Below, piece after piece: positions 24,979 through 36,057 of a stretch of DNA of 64,000 bases. A program made the position numbers and the translations under genes. How positions within the stretch are numbered: position 1 is the first letter of the stretch; every line of letters starts with the position of its first letter. Source of the stretch: Neurospora tetrasperma FGSC 2508. Its lineage: Eukaryota; Ascomycota; Sordariomycetes; Sordariales; Sordariaceae. The stretch is from positions 7,363,981 through 7,427,980 of the forward strand of contig NW_009799179.1 of the NCBI RefSeq assembly GCF_000213175.1, given 5' to 3'. The notes under the pieces are model-generated. The model searched no databases. It saw only the letters and a list, made by a program, of their open reading frames with translations, and was not told where the DNA came from.

Positions 24979-25461
24979 GCGTGGATGTCAAAAGGAAGAG
25001 AAAAAAAGGAGAAAGGGTGAAGGGGAATGAATGGGATTTATGGGGTGAAATGGCGGGAAGGAACAAGCGGGATTCGGTTGCTTTTACAAACTACTAACGA
25101 CTGGACTGGATGTACGAAACTATGGTTAAAAGGGTACTGTGGGATAAATTTGTATTGATACCCTTTTGTTATAAAAGAGGTGATTTTCGTTTGGTTATAT
25201 AAAGCATATACCCCCCGGTTACTAGAAGTATTTGGTCCGAAACATTTAATGCTTATAAGTACTGTTAATATTTATTTATAGCTTGATATTTGATTCTACT
25301 TTTCCTTTTAATATGTTTGTGAAGCCTATCCCAACAGTTAAAGAAGAGTGGCAAGATGCACAAATGAAGGAGGGATGATGGACAGTATCGCTTTGTTAGT
25401 GGACACATTGACTGACGAGTCACTATATAGATGCCATTCTGACCTCAGGCCTTCATATTCA
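24979..25461. other. ags 3' flank with AT-rich patch before the tRNA gene
   Basis: After the ags stop codon the sequence becomes markedly AT-rich at about 25140-25320; one 60-bp block (25261-25320) has only 12 G or C. A 9-bp inverted repeat, AAAAGGGTA at 25128-25136 and its complement at 25159-25167, encloses 22 bp and could help form the 3' end. No gene is seen. The composition contrasts with the roughly even GC content around it. Confidence 0.5.
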
Positions 25462-25550
25462 GCGGGTTTAGCTCAGTTGGGAGAGCGTCAGACTGAAGTC
25501 CACTTCATTCGTTAATCTGAAGGTCGTGTGTTCGATTCACACAAACCGCA
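25462..25550 (+). tRNA. trnF-GAA: tRNA-Phe (GAA) with 16-nt intron
   Basis: Folds as a full cloverleaf: acceptor strand GCGGGTT, A box TAGCTCAGTTGG, anticodon loop CTGAAGA with anticodon GAA at 25495-25497, T arm GTGTG/CACAC enclosing TTCGATT, and discriminator A at 25550. A 16-nt intron (25499-25514) sits at the canonical 37/38 position. Removing it restores the anticodon stem TCAGA/TCTGA. The acceptor stem has one G-A mismatch at 5/68, which I recall is also present in some other eukaryotic tRNA-Phe sequences. A T-run at 25563-25567 can end Pol III transcription. Confidence 0.95.
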
Positions 25551-26079
25551 CTCAACTATTACTTTTTCCCTTTTGCCTACTCAGTGGCAAGTAAACATGA
25601 GGGTTTTGTTTTTTGCTTTTGTTTGGAAGGAACAGTCGCCTCGTTCTTTTTTTGGCGGTTATTCTATATACAAAGACTATGTTTCGAGGTCAAGTTGGCT
25701 GAGTAAAGGTATCCAGAAATTTTCGCCCATATAACGTCCCGCTTAGTCGTGGTTGGAAGAATTGTAAACACCGTCCGGAACTCTGGCTGATATCATTCAT
25801 TTGACTCGTAAACTCGAACCCAATTGCGAATTCCTCCTCCCCTCAATGTTGGCGGCCTGTCTTTGACGGTGGTCGCAATCGTTGTTGCTTTCACACGCTT
25901 CGCTTTGCAAATACCATTTCATGTCGAATAGCGATGAGACCGCAGTCCAAGGTTGCCAAATATGCAACAATCAATTCGCTGTCTATCTTGATACCCTCAA
26001 CGCAAAACTCCCTGTCACCAAGGTATAAATCTCTCCATATCAAGAACTCCTTTTCCCCCATGATCTATGCACGTCAAGC
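25551..26079. other. Intergenic between tRNA-Phe and sqt1
   Basis: 529 bp with the tRNA terminator at its left end and, at its right end, the 3' region of the WD40 gene transcribed from the other strand. I see no other feature. Confidence 0.55.
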
Positions 26080-27699
26080 TCAAGCCTCAAAAACCAACAC
26101 CACACCATCATCACCAGCAGTGACAACTCTCTCCCCTGTCTCCCCTTGCACGAATCCCAGAACACCACCGCCTTCTCCACCACTGTGTCCCCTCCACTCC
26201 TTCATCAACCCGCTCACCGCGGTACCGCCCTGAACCGTCTGCTGGCTCGCCGTCGCGCCACGCAGATCCCATCTCCTGACTACACCGTCCAACCCGCAGC
26301 TCGTCAACAACCACCCGTGCGTGCCGGGTTGCGAAGTCGCGCTCTTGACAAAGTCCACCTTGACAATCGCCTCGCCATCGTGCGCGCCGCGGATGTGCTT
26401 GCGGACCGCGAAAGAGCGGGATGTGTCGTACACGGCGATGCTGCCGTCTACCGAGCCGGCAGCCAGGAGGGTCTGCGGCAAGGGAGAGAAGGCAAGGGTT
26501 TCGATGCTGTCCCCTTGGACGGCGAGGGAGGCGAGGATGGCGCCTGCTTGGGCTGAGGGCTCGGTACCCGCAGCAGCGGAAGAACGTTGTGAAGGGGCGG
26601 GCATGCGACGGCCAGCAGGGCCGCGGATGGCAGGGGCGGGACGGGAGGCTGTTGGCTTTGTTTGTTGGGGCTGCTCGGAAAGGCGCGGTAGACCGACGAT
26701 CTTGATGTTACCACCTGCGCCTCCAGCGGCGACGAAGTTGCCCGAGGGCGAGATGGCGACCGAGTAGAGACCGCCTTCGACGGCGAAGCGCTGGTCGGCT
26801 TCGGTGAGCGAGACGACGGTCTGGCCGTTGTCGGTGATGAGATTCTTGGCGGCGGCGACGCCCCAGACGTCGAAGACGTGCATGGACGCGTCCTCAGATA
26901 CAGTGGCTAGCAGGTTGCCGTCGGGCGACCAGGCGCCGGCCGTGCACGGCCCCGTGTGCAGGAAGTAAGACTGGACGATCTGGATCGGGCTAGCGGCGTC
27001 GGTTGGGTCAATGGTAAAGACCCACACGGAACCGTCGGAGGCGCCGAGTGCGAGCGTGTTGGGGAAGTCGGCCGATGGGCAGGGAAGAAGCCAGTTGATC
27101 TCTTCTGTCTCTTGTGACTCGGCGATGAATTTGAACTGGAACTGGTTGTGGCCCGTGCCAACAGCGTACACGCGTAACCGGCCGTCCATGCCGGCGCTGG
27201 CGAGAAAGTCACCCTTGGGTAGTGTGAAGGCGATAGCGTTGATGCTGTCGGTGTGCCCGTCGATCTCGAAGATGGGGGTGAGCTCGGTGTTCTGCTGTTG
27301 GCCGGCGCTCGGGTCGGACTGGTAGCTGGGAGGGAGGACGGGGCGCGAGACGGCAGCGGAGGTGTCGATCACGTAGCCCTTGCCGGGCGCATCGTCGGCT
27401 TCGCCTTCGGAACCGCCTGTCGCGATAAGCTGTGGGTAGATGGGGTGTTGCGCAATGGCAAAGACGGAATCCTTGTGGGCATCAAAGTAGGCGATGCTGT
27501 CATTGTGTAGGAGAATCTCCTCGTCGCCTTCACCCATCTCGTGGTCGTCATCGGAGTCCATGGCAACATCACCTTCAGCGTCGTCACCCTCAAGAACCTC
27601 GTCAATCTCATCATCCTGGATAATCTCGTCCTCGTCGTGCATGTCGTTATCCTGGTGATCCTGGTGGTTAGGATCTTGGGGGTCTTGTGGGAACGTCAT
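26080..27699 (-). CDS. sqt1: WD40-repeat ribosome assembly chaperone, Sqt1/AAMP-like
   Basis: An intronless gene of 539 residues. The first 60 or so residues are very acidic (DEDEIIQDDEIDEV, then DDDHEMGEGDEE). They are followed by a WD40 propeller, beginning around HKDSVFAIAQHP and continuing with blades such as GHTDSINAIAFTLPKG, LHTGPCTAGAWSPDG and GDSIETLAFSPLP, and closing with VTAGDDGVVLVFEA. Acidic N terminus, length and blade spacing match fungal Sqt1, the dedicated chaperone of ribosomal protein uL16 (Rpl10). The gene could instead be annotated as angio-associated migratory protein (AAMP), its animal relative. The frame stays open 90 codons further upstream to 27969, but that part is not acidic or conserved in appearance, so I start at the MTFPQD methionine. 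Divergent from the alcohol dehydrogenase gene. Confidence 0.85.
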   Translation of the reverse strand: MTFPQDPQDPNHQDHQDNDMHDEDEIIQDDEIDEVLEGDDAEGDVAMDSDDDHEMGEGDEEILLHNDSIAYFDAHKDSVFAIAQHPIYPQLIATGGSEGEADDAPGKGYVIDTSAAVSRPVLPPSYQSDPSAGQQQNTELTPIFEIDGHTDSINAIAFTLPKGDFLASAGMDGRLRVYAVGTGHNQFQFKFIAESQETEEINWLLPCPSADFPNTLALGASDGSVWVFTIDPTDAASPIQIVQSYFLHTGPCTAGAWSPDGNLLATVSEDASMHVFDVWGVAAAKNLITDNGQTVVSLTEADQRFAVEGGLYSVAISPSGNFVAAGGAGGNIKIVGLPRLSEQPQQTKPTASRPAPAIRGPAGRRMPAPSQRSSAAAGTEPSAQAGAILASLAVQGDSIETLAFSPLPQTLLAAGSVDGSIAVYDTSRSFAVRKHIRGAHDGEAIVKVDFVKSATSQPGTHGWLLTSCGLDGVVRRWDLRGATASQQTVQGGTAVSGLMKEWRGHSGGEGGGVLGFVQGETGERVVTAGDDGVVLVFEA

Positions 27700-28930
27700 G
27701 GTGGGCTCGCGCAAGACTATTCCTGGTAAGGATGGTGAGGTCGGAGAAATATGAGGACGAATTGGTAAGGTCCAAGGAAGAAAAAAGGGTATAGACAATG
27801 CTAAAGTTCGTGGTAAAGGTGTGCTGAATGATGGGTATAAAGAGACTTTGCGATCACAGCAACAGGTCTCTTCCTTATCGCCGATAAGGAGGGGCGGCTG
27901 AATAATTTTTTGCTTGATAAGCTTCAATACATCTGGAATCGCGGGGTTCCAGGGGCTTCTTCTTGGCATGTCTAGACTCTGAAGATCCCCGTCCCCGGTC
28001 AGTGGTTGTCGCTGACATAATCACCAGATTCACAGCCGTTGAACTCAATGAGCATTTGTACTTCGACTACGACGTCGGACTTTTCTCTTCACGATCGCAG
28101 CACATCAATGCACTGGATGTTTTGGATCTTGGCAGGTCCTCAGCAAACATCTTGATGAAGTAATCAAATCATTTCCCGACACATCGAAATTTTCCATAAC
28201 GAGCTAGCATGGCGCCGCACCTCCTGATCGTCAACACCTGTTCGCTGAGGCAGCCACGGAATTCTGAATAGCTTCACTTCTTGTGACTGCTTTTAACGGC
28301 GGCTGATTCCTCTGGCCGTTTGTGGCACTCCATAAGTTTCTTTTGGGTGTGAACGCGTTGGCGCAGGGTGGTGACAGCTCGGCCTGCCTTTTGGCATCAG
28401 CGCCCTCCAACAAATCGCACCTCGCTGGGAATGATGGGTCTCTTCGAGTCGTGAGGCTGAATGACAATCAAGCGGTTTGTTTAGGTGGACAGATCTCTTG
28501 AGAAGAAGGGCCTTCCAGAGATCGAGTATTGCTCTATCATGGGATTGAGCTATGGCCATTGCACTCGGAGAACAGCTCAAACGAAGGGGGGAAGTGACGT
28601 CAAAGTTGTCATGGCGACGGATCATAGCCACATCATCCCACAGACACAAGCATAACCATAACACCGTCATTACGTTGAGAGTATATCTATATCACGGCTG
28701 CGTGGTAGTGACGCGTCTGCTGTCCAATACGAGCTCTCCGAGAGTAGTGCCGGAACATGCTTCCCTCTCCACCTAGTTGTGTTGTCTCAAAAAGAGTCGT
28801 CTTCCTTTCACAAGTTACCCGCAGAGGTTCTCTCTCTCGTCTTGTTCATATCCCTATTCAACAACCAAAGGACAGGTTCTATTCATCCCGCTGTCTACAC
28901 AGAACTCGTCCTTTCACCCGCACCGGCATC
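27700..28930. other. Divergent promoter region of sqt1 and the alcohol dehydrogenase gene
   Basis: 1.2 kb between the two chosen start codons. The right end (28757-28930) is an open, in-frame extension of the dehydrogenase reading frame that may be translated (see findings). Other short frames (for example 28231-28670 on the minus strand) show no domain. Confidence 0.55.
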
Positions 28931-30066
28931 ATGAGCCAGCCAGTAGACATCCCCAAGGAGCAGTGGGCGCAGGTTACTGAGAAGGATGGCGGTCCGTTGC
29001 TCTCTTCTCTTCCTTATCCAGTTCATGGAATTTCGACTATGTGCCTTACTAACACCAACACGCAGTAATCACCTACAAAAAAATCCCTGTTCCCACCCCC
29101 GGCCACGACGAAGTCCTCGTTAACATCAAATACTCGGGCGTCTGCCACACCGACCTGCACGCGCTCGACAACGACTGGCCCCTGCCGCGCAAGACCCCTG
29201 TGATCGGTGGTCACGAAGGCGCCGGCGTAGTAGTCCAAAAGGGCGAGCTGGTGACCAACGTCGACATTGGCGACAAGGTCGGCGTCAAGTGGCTCATGTC
29301 TACCTGCTTCCACTGCACCTTCTGCCAGCAAGCCCTAGAATCGCTGTGCCCAAAGGCGCAGCTCTCAGGTTACACTACGGACGGTACCTTCCAGCAGTAC
29401 TGCGTTGCGAACGCCGCACACCTGGCCCGGTTCCCGCCGCAGACCGATTTATCCGCCGTCGCGCCCATTATGTGTGCCGGTTTGACAGTGTACAAGGGCC
29501 TGAAGGAATCCGACACACGGCCGGGCCAGTACGTGGCGATTGTGGGTGCCGGAGGTGGGCTGGGCACAATCGGCATACAGTACGCCCACGCGATGGGGCT
29601 GAACGTGATTGCTATCGATGGCGGTAAGGAAAAGGGCGAGGCGTGCAAGAAGTTGGGCGCGGCGATGTATATCGATTTCAAGGAGTCCAAGGACCTGGTG
29701 GCTGATGTGAAGAAGGCCACGCACGATGGACTGGGACCACAGGGCGTGGTCTTGCTGGCGCCGCAGGAACAGCCGTTCCAGCAGGCCACAGGCTATGTGC
29801 GGTCGCACGGCACCGTGGTCTGCATCGGCATGCCGGCGGGCGCCAAGGTGAGCATGCCGGTGTTTGATACAGTGGTCAGGATGATCAAGGTCAAAGGGTC
29901 GTATGTGGGCAATAGGGAGGATACGGCCGAGGCGTTGGATTTCTTTTTGAGGGGCAAGGTCCATGCGCCGTATAAGGTTATTGGGCTCAGTCAGCTTCAG
30001 AGCGTTTTCGACGAGATGAGGGCGAATAGGGTTATTGGAAGATATGTGATGGATATGAGCAAGTGA
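28931..30066 (+). CDS. Zinc-dependent alcohol dehydrogenase (yeast ADH1/ADH3 type)
   Basis: Interconverts ethanol and acetaldehyde with NAD. Two exons, 28931-28991 and 29066-30066, give 353 residues, the family length. Catalytic zinc ligands are visible in SGVCHTDLH (Cys47), GGHEGAG (His70) and APIMCAG. The four structural-zinc cysteines are in [15 protein letters not shown]. The Rossmann motif [10 protein letters not shown] is followed by an acidic residue (AIDGGKEKG), which favours NAD. The intron donor is the weak GTCCGT, but the acceptor CGCAG and branch TACTAAC are good and the frame is restored at EKDG+[10 protein letters not shown]. An upstream in-frame ATG at 28757 would add 58 residues that look like a mitochondrial presequence. 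Whether this is the cytosolic or the mitochondrial paralogue is therefore open. Confidence 0.93.
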
Positions 30067-30701
30067 CGGAAGGCCTGTATCGCACTTGATGGGCTTATCA
30101 ACTCTCTCACCATACCGTATGAGAAACAAAGTTACGAGACTGTTTGACAGTTTTCCCGACCTGCCTTTTTCGATCTTCAAAAATCAACAATACCAAATTT
30201 ATTTTAACCTGACACTTTTATCCTTGGAAGATATTGACCATTCCGACTCATGAAATCTATAAGCTCTTTTCTCTATCAACCATGGTTCTCTCTATCTGCA
30301 TTCCTGTTTGATTTTAATCTAAGGCAGGTACCAAACCAACTCTGCTCAAAAGGCATTTTGTGTAAATGCACCGCACCAACAACCCCACGCTGATCTCTCT
30401 TCCCCTATCCTTTATTTTATCCCTTCCTATAAAAACCCAAGCAAGCCAAGCCTAGATTAGATCCTGTTGAACTCCTTTTTCTAGACCCCCCTGATCCGTT
30501 TTCATTACAGTGTTGAAAGTACGTGTTAAACGTAAGCCGTAAAAACATAGAACCACTGCTCACCCCTGAGTGGTTGACATTACGTCAGGCTGCTCGAGTG
30601 TGTGCTAGCCTCCGGGTATATGTTGAAAGATGAAAATATGAAACCTGACCACCTTCCCGTCACTTCCCTCCCATATGCAAAATCAAAATCTGCCTTAGTG
30701 C
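30067..30701. other. Convergent 3' intergenic region, adh and gcvP
   Basis: 635 bp between two stop codons facing each other. It is AT-rich and pyrimidine-rich, consistent with two 3' untranslated regions. No gene or repeat is seen. Confidence 0.55.
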
Positions 30702-33700
30702 TCACTGCTCCTGAATGGAGGACTGGTTGCCACCGGTCGTATCCTCAACCGGAGGGCAGGTGCAGAAGAGGTTCAAATCACCGTACGCTACAAGTTGTTA
30801 GCCACTGTTTAGAAAGAAAAGAAAGGAGAGCTGTGCACCACTTACTATCGTTAACACGGGCAACGCTAGGCCAGAACTTCTTCTCCCTCAGCCACGGCAG
30901 CGGGTAAGCAGCCTTCTCACGGCTATAAGGTCTATCCCACTTGTTGCCGGCCTCACCATCGCCGCCAATGATGTCAGAGATGGGGTGAGGAGACATCTTC
31001 AAGACGTTACCCTCACGAGGCTGCTTGCCCTCCTCGACCTCACGGATCTCCTCACGGATGGCGATCAAGGCGTCAACGAAACGGTCGAGCTCCTCCTTGG
31101 ACTCGGACTCGGTAGGCTCGATCATGAGCGTGTTGGCGACGGGCCAGCTCATAGTGGGAGCATGGAAGCCATAATCTTGCAGACGCTTGGCAATGTCGAT
31201 GGCCTGGATGCCGGAGGTCTTCTCGAACGGACGGGCATCAATGATGAACTCGTGGGCGCAACGGCCATGCTCGTTGGTGTACAAGATGGGGTAGTGCTCC
31301 TTCAGACGGCTGAGGAGGTAGTTGGCGTTAAGCAGGGTAACCTGGGTGGCCTTCTTGAGACCAGCACCGCCTGTTTCCAGTGGTTAGCACACATAATCAC
31401 ATACACAACACACGACACAGCTCCAGGGACCAATGAACTTACCCATGAGAGCGTTGTAGGCCCAGCTGATGGGCAAGATGCTGGCACTGCCGTAGCTGGC
31501 ACTGCTAACGGGCAAGTTGAGTTCGGTATTTGACATGGTCTTGGTGGTGGGCAAGAAGCCGGCAAGGTGCTCCTTGACGCAAATGGGACCAACGCCGGGA
31601 CCGCCACCGCCATGGGGAATGCAGAACGTCTTGTGCAAGTTCAAGTGGCAGACGTCGGCCCCAATCTCTCCAGGAGAGCAGAGACCAACCTGGGCGTTCA
31701 TGTTCGCGCCATCCATGTAGACCTGTCCACCGTGGGCGTGCACGATCTGGCAGACCTTCTTGATCGCAGGCTCGAAGACACCAAAGGTACTGGGATACGT
31801 GATCATCATGGCAGCGAGCTCGTTTTCGTACTGCTTGCACTTGGCCTCCAAGTCGGCAAGATCAAGGTTGCCCGTCTTGGTGTCACACTTGATGGGAACA
31901 ACACGCATACCGGCCATGGATGCCGACGCAGGGTTGGTGCCGTGAGCGGAGACAGGGATGAGGCAGATGTCACGTTGGCTTTGTGCCCGGCTCTGGAGAT
32001 ACTTGCGAATGACGCGCAAGCCAGCGAATTCACCCTGGGCGCCCGAGTTGGGCTGAAGCGAGCAGGCATCCATACCGGTGATGTCAATCAGCTGGCTTTC
32101 AAGTACCTTTGCAAGCCTCGAGTATCCCTCCGACTGGTCTGGCGGAACGAAAGGATGAAGGTTGGAGAAACCGGGAAGCGTGATGAGGGCCATCTCAGCA
32201 CTGGCGTTGAGCTTCATGGTGCACGAGCCCAAGGGGATCATGGAATGTACCAACGACAAGTCCTTGGACTGGAGATGATGGATGTACCTAAGGAGCTCCG
32301 TCTCAGAGTGATGCGTGTTGAACACGGGGTGGGTTAGGTAAGACGAAGTTCGACGCAGGGGTTCTGGAAGATGACCCAGCGGTCCGGACTGCTTGATCTG
32401 CTCGGCATGGTGCTTCAAGAAGTGTTCAAAGATCACTTGCGGGTTAGCATCAAGGGCTTCATCTCTGCCTGTGATCTTGAGGCTCCTCGCAGCATCTTGG
32501 AATGCGCCAATAAGGCTAATAAGATCGTTTTCGGTGGTGGTCTCGTCAACACTGATGCCGGCCGAGTCGGTGGAAATGAAGCGAATATTGATACCTCTCT
32601 CTCTGGCGGCATAAACCAAGACCTTGCCGATATGGTCTTGGTTGATGACAAGGGTATCGAACGGCACCGCCGAACAAGAGTTATTTGGCGAGTAGAGCTG
32701 CAGCCCGCAGAACTTGGCTGCAGACTCCAGGACCCTGGCCCCCAAGTTGCACCTTTCCGCGATTGCCCGAAGGCCCTCGGGACCGTGGTAAACGGCATAG
32801 AATGAGCTGATGTTGGCCAAAAGGGCTTGAGCAGTGCAAACATTGCTGGTGGCCTTCTCTCTGCGGATGTGTTGTTCTCTGGTTTGCAAGGACAATCTCA
32901 ATGCGCGACCACCGAGACGATCCTTGGAGACACCAATCAGACGACCTGGCATCTTTCTCTTATGCTTCTCCTGCACCGCGAAGAAGGCCGCATGCGGGCC
33001 ACCAAAGCCCAGAGGCACACCAAACCGCTGAGAGTTGCCAAATGCGATGTCGGCACCCCACTCGCCTGGAGGAGTCAACATGGTGAGAGCCAGAAGATCG
33101 GTTGCAACACTGAGAAGAGCGCCTTGCTTGTGAACAAGGTCGGCGAGCTGTCGGTGATCCAACACCTGGCCAGTTGTATCTGGATATTGAACCATGACAC
33201 CAATCAAGTCGTCGCCCAATTCTTCGAGCTTGGAGGGGAATTCGGGGTCGTGGAAATCCAGAGTGATAATGTTGACACCGAAACCCTCGGCGCGGCCCCT
33301 GAGGACGGCTCTAGTCTGAGGATGAAGCCTGTTAGAGAGGACATAGGTTTTGGCGGGCCTTTTTGCTCTGGATGCAGGGAGAGCATTGAGCGACATGGTC
33401 ATGGCCTCGGCAGCAGCGGTTCCCTCATCCAGCAAGCTCGCATTCGCAATTGGAAGGCCGGTCAGGTCGGTGACCATGGTCTGGAAATTGAGAAGGGATT
33501 CCAGTCTGCCTTGGCTGATCTCAGGCTGGTAGGGTGTGTAACTGGTATACCAAGCAGGACTCTCCAGCACGTTTCGCTTGATGACCTCAGGAGTGAGAGT
33601 GCCATAGTAGCCCGCACCAATCTGAGCCTTGACGCTATGCCTGTTGGTTGAGGCCATAGACTCGGCGATCTTCATGATTTCCCACTCTTGATGGCCCTGG

Positions 33701-34134
33701 CGGGTAGGGTATTTTTTAGTCGCGTGGAACCTGACACGGGTTTGCGGGAAGAGCTCGCGCTTCGACAAAATATCTGCGGGAATGACCTCCTGGACGAACT
33801 GGTCCAATGACTCGACCGGCGGATCCAAAACCCCAAGCATTTCCTGAATGCTGGAGTTGTCGGGACCGATATGGCGACTCGCAAAGTCCTCACGGACAGG
33901 GAACAGCTCGGGATATTGGACCCAAGCAGTGCTGGGGATAATCTTCTGCAACTTTCCTCTTTGCGAAGATTCACCTGACGCCCATCGCAGGCCGGAGGCA
34001 GCCACCAGAGGTTGTGGGCACGAGATAGTAGTGGACGCCCTCAGTGGTAGGTGAGCGGGCATGGCACCTCGGAAAGCCATCGTCGAGGGCCCGACGATGT
34101 GACCCAGCCGGCCAACACGTCCCGGAGCAGTCAT
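30702..34134 (-). CDS. gcv2: Glycine dehydrogenase (decarboxylating), glycine cleavage P protein
   Basis: Decarboxylates glycine and passes the aminomethyl group to the H protein in the mitochondrial glycine cleavage system. Three exons, 31443-34134, 30846-31370 and 30702-30787, give 1100 residues. The first 70 or so form a matrix presequence; the mature protein begins around [18 protein letters not shown]. The pyridoxal-phosphate lysine lies in [21 protein letters not shown] (Lys about 835). The first junction restores ALMG+GAGLKKATQ and the second VND+[16 protein letters not shown], the conserved C-terminal end. The last exon is missed if one only reads open frames. Both intron donors are GTAAGT. 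The tail faces the alcohol dehydrogenase gene; the promoter side faces tom5 across a region with two transposon insertions. Confidence 0.96.
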
Positions 34135-35265
34135 GATGGTGAGCTAACGGGACTGACCGACGAAAACGGGAATCGAATCGGCGGGGAGGATGAGGCAGGC
34201 CCGGACTGCCCGGCGGAATTGGTGGATTGGTAGGTTGGAGGAAGGTAGGTACCGCCGTATACGGGACAGGAGGAAAGATGGGACGAACTTAAGTACGACA
34301 ATGAAGGAAAAAGAAGAGACGAGACGAAAGGGCGAAGGAGAAGGAGAAGGAGAAAAGTAGTAACAGAGGAGTCAGTGAGGCGGGGCGAATCTGGACGGAC
34401 CGTCTCCCGAGTATCGATAGGGTTTCCCGATATCTCTCCAACCGCAACTGACACACACACGCACTCGCTCTCTCGTCTATCGAACCGGAGCCGGTCAACG
34501 AACAAAACAACAGAACGGAACAGTCACACCACCGTCCACCGGAAGAGATCAAGCCCCAACCCCAAAAGAAAAAAAGCCGGGCGCATTCCCGTCCCGTAGA
34601 GGCAGTTCCAATGACTACTAGCAGCAACACTAGTATGACGAGGTGAGTCGAGACTGTTGGCCCCATAGACCCCAATGGCCGGTTTATTACCACTAACAAA
34701 GCCGCAAAGCGCAGATTAGAAAAAAAAAAAAAAATTGGACCAGTCAGGACCGACACCCGTGATAGTGACTAACGTAATTGAGGAACTTTCGGCCGATCGA
34801 GTTTGGGTGACACATTGGAATGCGGTTGGAGACAGGGACTTCATCCCAAAGTACCTTCTACTTTTGAAGGGGGCCGTCAAGGCCAATATCAACGACACAC
34901 GCTGCAGTGGCTGGCACATGAGGGAAAAAGCAAAAGCGAAAGAGTACGGTGAGTGGTCGAATTGATAATGCATCTGGCTACGATGGAACGTTGAACTTGC
35001 CAGCATCGCCCAATCTCGTTCGTCATTCCTGTCGTCTGATTTAGGTTGAAAGTACTCGGCCAAGGAGGTTCTGTCGCTCCAGTCACTAGCTAAGAAAATC
35101 CCCGGGCCAGATCTTGTCCTTCTTGTGGGGTACGGGGTAAGAGGTACAGGGTACATGCCGGGTGAGGATTGCCACTACCTAGCAGCGAAGATAGTCGGGT
35201 ATTCTCGGGCCGACCGACGCCAGGGGTTACATGTTGAGGTTGCGCGGGACCTTCAGAGCTTTCTA

Positions 35266-35595
35266 CAGTAATTACCCCTGTTCGTGCAAGCACCCTTTCG
35301 TGCAACTTACCCTCTAAATGCTACAAGGTCGCAGTCCGCAATTATTTAGTATGGCTAACTGCTAAACTGCTAATTGCAAGTCCGACGGGCTATCAAATAG
35401 GTGTAGTTGCAGTTATTGGGTCATCTTTTAGGGCCTTTGCAGTGCTTAGCAGTGGGGCTAACAGCCTAAAGCCCCACAAAAATTTCCATGTCAAGGCAGC
35501 CAGGTAGTCTTGGCGTGGCCATCTAAATGCAAGTGCCCTCTAACTGCAACTCGAGCGCCAGCCCGGATTAGTTGCACGAACAGGGGTAATTACTG
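35266..35595. mobile_element. 330-bp MITE with perfect 24-bp terminal inverted repeats, TA target site
   Basis: The left end (35266-35289, starting CAGTAATTACCCC) and the right end (35572-35595) are exact inverted copies over 24 bp. TA lies immediately outside both ends (35264-35265 and 35596-35597). A start with CAGT plus a TA duplication is characteristic of Tc1/mariner elements of the pogo/Fot1 group. The interior has no coding frame but has clustered repeats of TTAGCAG/CTGCTAA and CTAAATGC in both orientations, as expected for sub-terminal transposase-binding motifs. It is therefore a non-autonomous element mobilised in trans. The perfect ends suggest a fairly recent insertion. Confidence 0.9.
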
Positions 35596-35673
35596 TACAA
35601 GCGCTGGGCACTGCATCGACTGCCCTTGCCGTTCCCGATAAGCGCGTTGACTTTTGATAACAGCTGATAAGAC

Positions 35674-36057
35674 CGAGGCAGCTAAAGTCACGGTGTGTTC
35701 AGATAGAGTCACGGTATCTAACCAAAAGGGGCATGTCCCCACATGCTGCCCAGACGGCATACTTTTTAATAGTCAATAAGCGGAGAACAAAACTTAAAAC
35801 GTCAAGTTGGGTTTGAGTCGCTAGAATAAATCGACGTAAGGCACCATGAGGACTACGTTAGGGAAACACATAATCTTCGTACCAACCAGGGAGACTGTAC
35901 TACACCAGATAGCGCAAGCGACGCAGTGCTCCATTGCCAAACCACCGAACCTTCTTAGAGATTTGGTTAGCAGAGATATATGACGGATGTGGGGACATGT
36001 TCCTTTGGGTTAGATACCGTGACTTTATCTGGGCACACCGTGACTTTAGCTGTCCCG
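35674..36057. mobile_element. 384-bp non-autonomous element, 71-bp inverted repeats, 8-bp target duplication (hAT-like)
   Basis: Left arm 35674-35744 and right arm 35987-36057 are inverted copies, equal in length, with 8 differences in 71 positions; 7 of the 8 are transitions. The 8-bp direct repeat GATAAGAC flanks the element at 35666-35673 and 36058-36065. Each arm contains AGTCACGGT twice in direct orientation. An 8-bp duplication points to the hAT superfamily, although the terminal bases (CGAGG or CGGGA) are not the common CAG start, so the assignment is tentative. The interior has no coding capacity. It lies about 290 bp before tom5 and 69 bp after the TA-flanked MITE. Confidence 0.85.

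Noticed and set aside
27700-27969. 90-codon upstream extension of the sqt1 frame
   Set aside because: Lacks the acidic composition of the Sqt1 N terminus and has Ser/Pro/Leu content typical of an untranslated leader.
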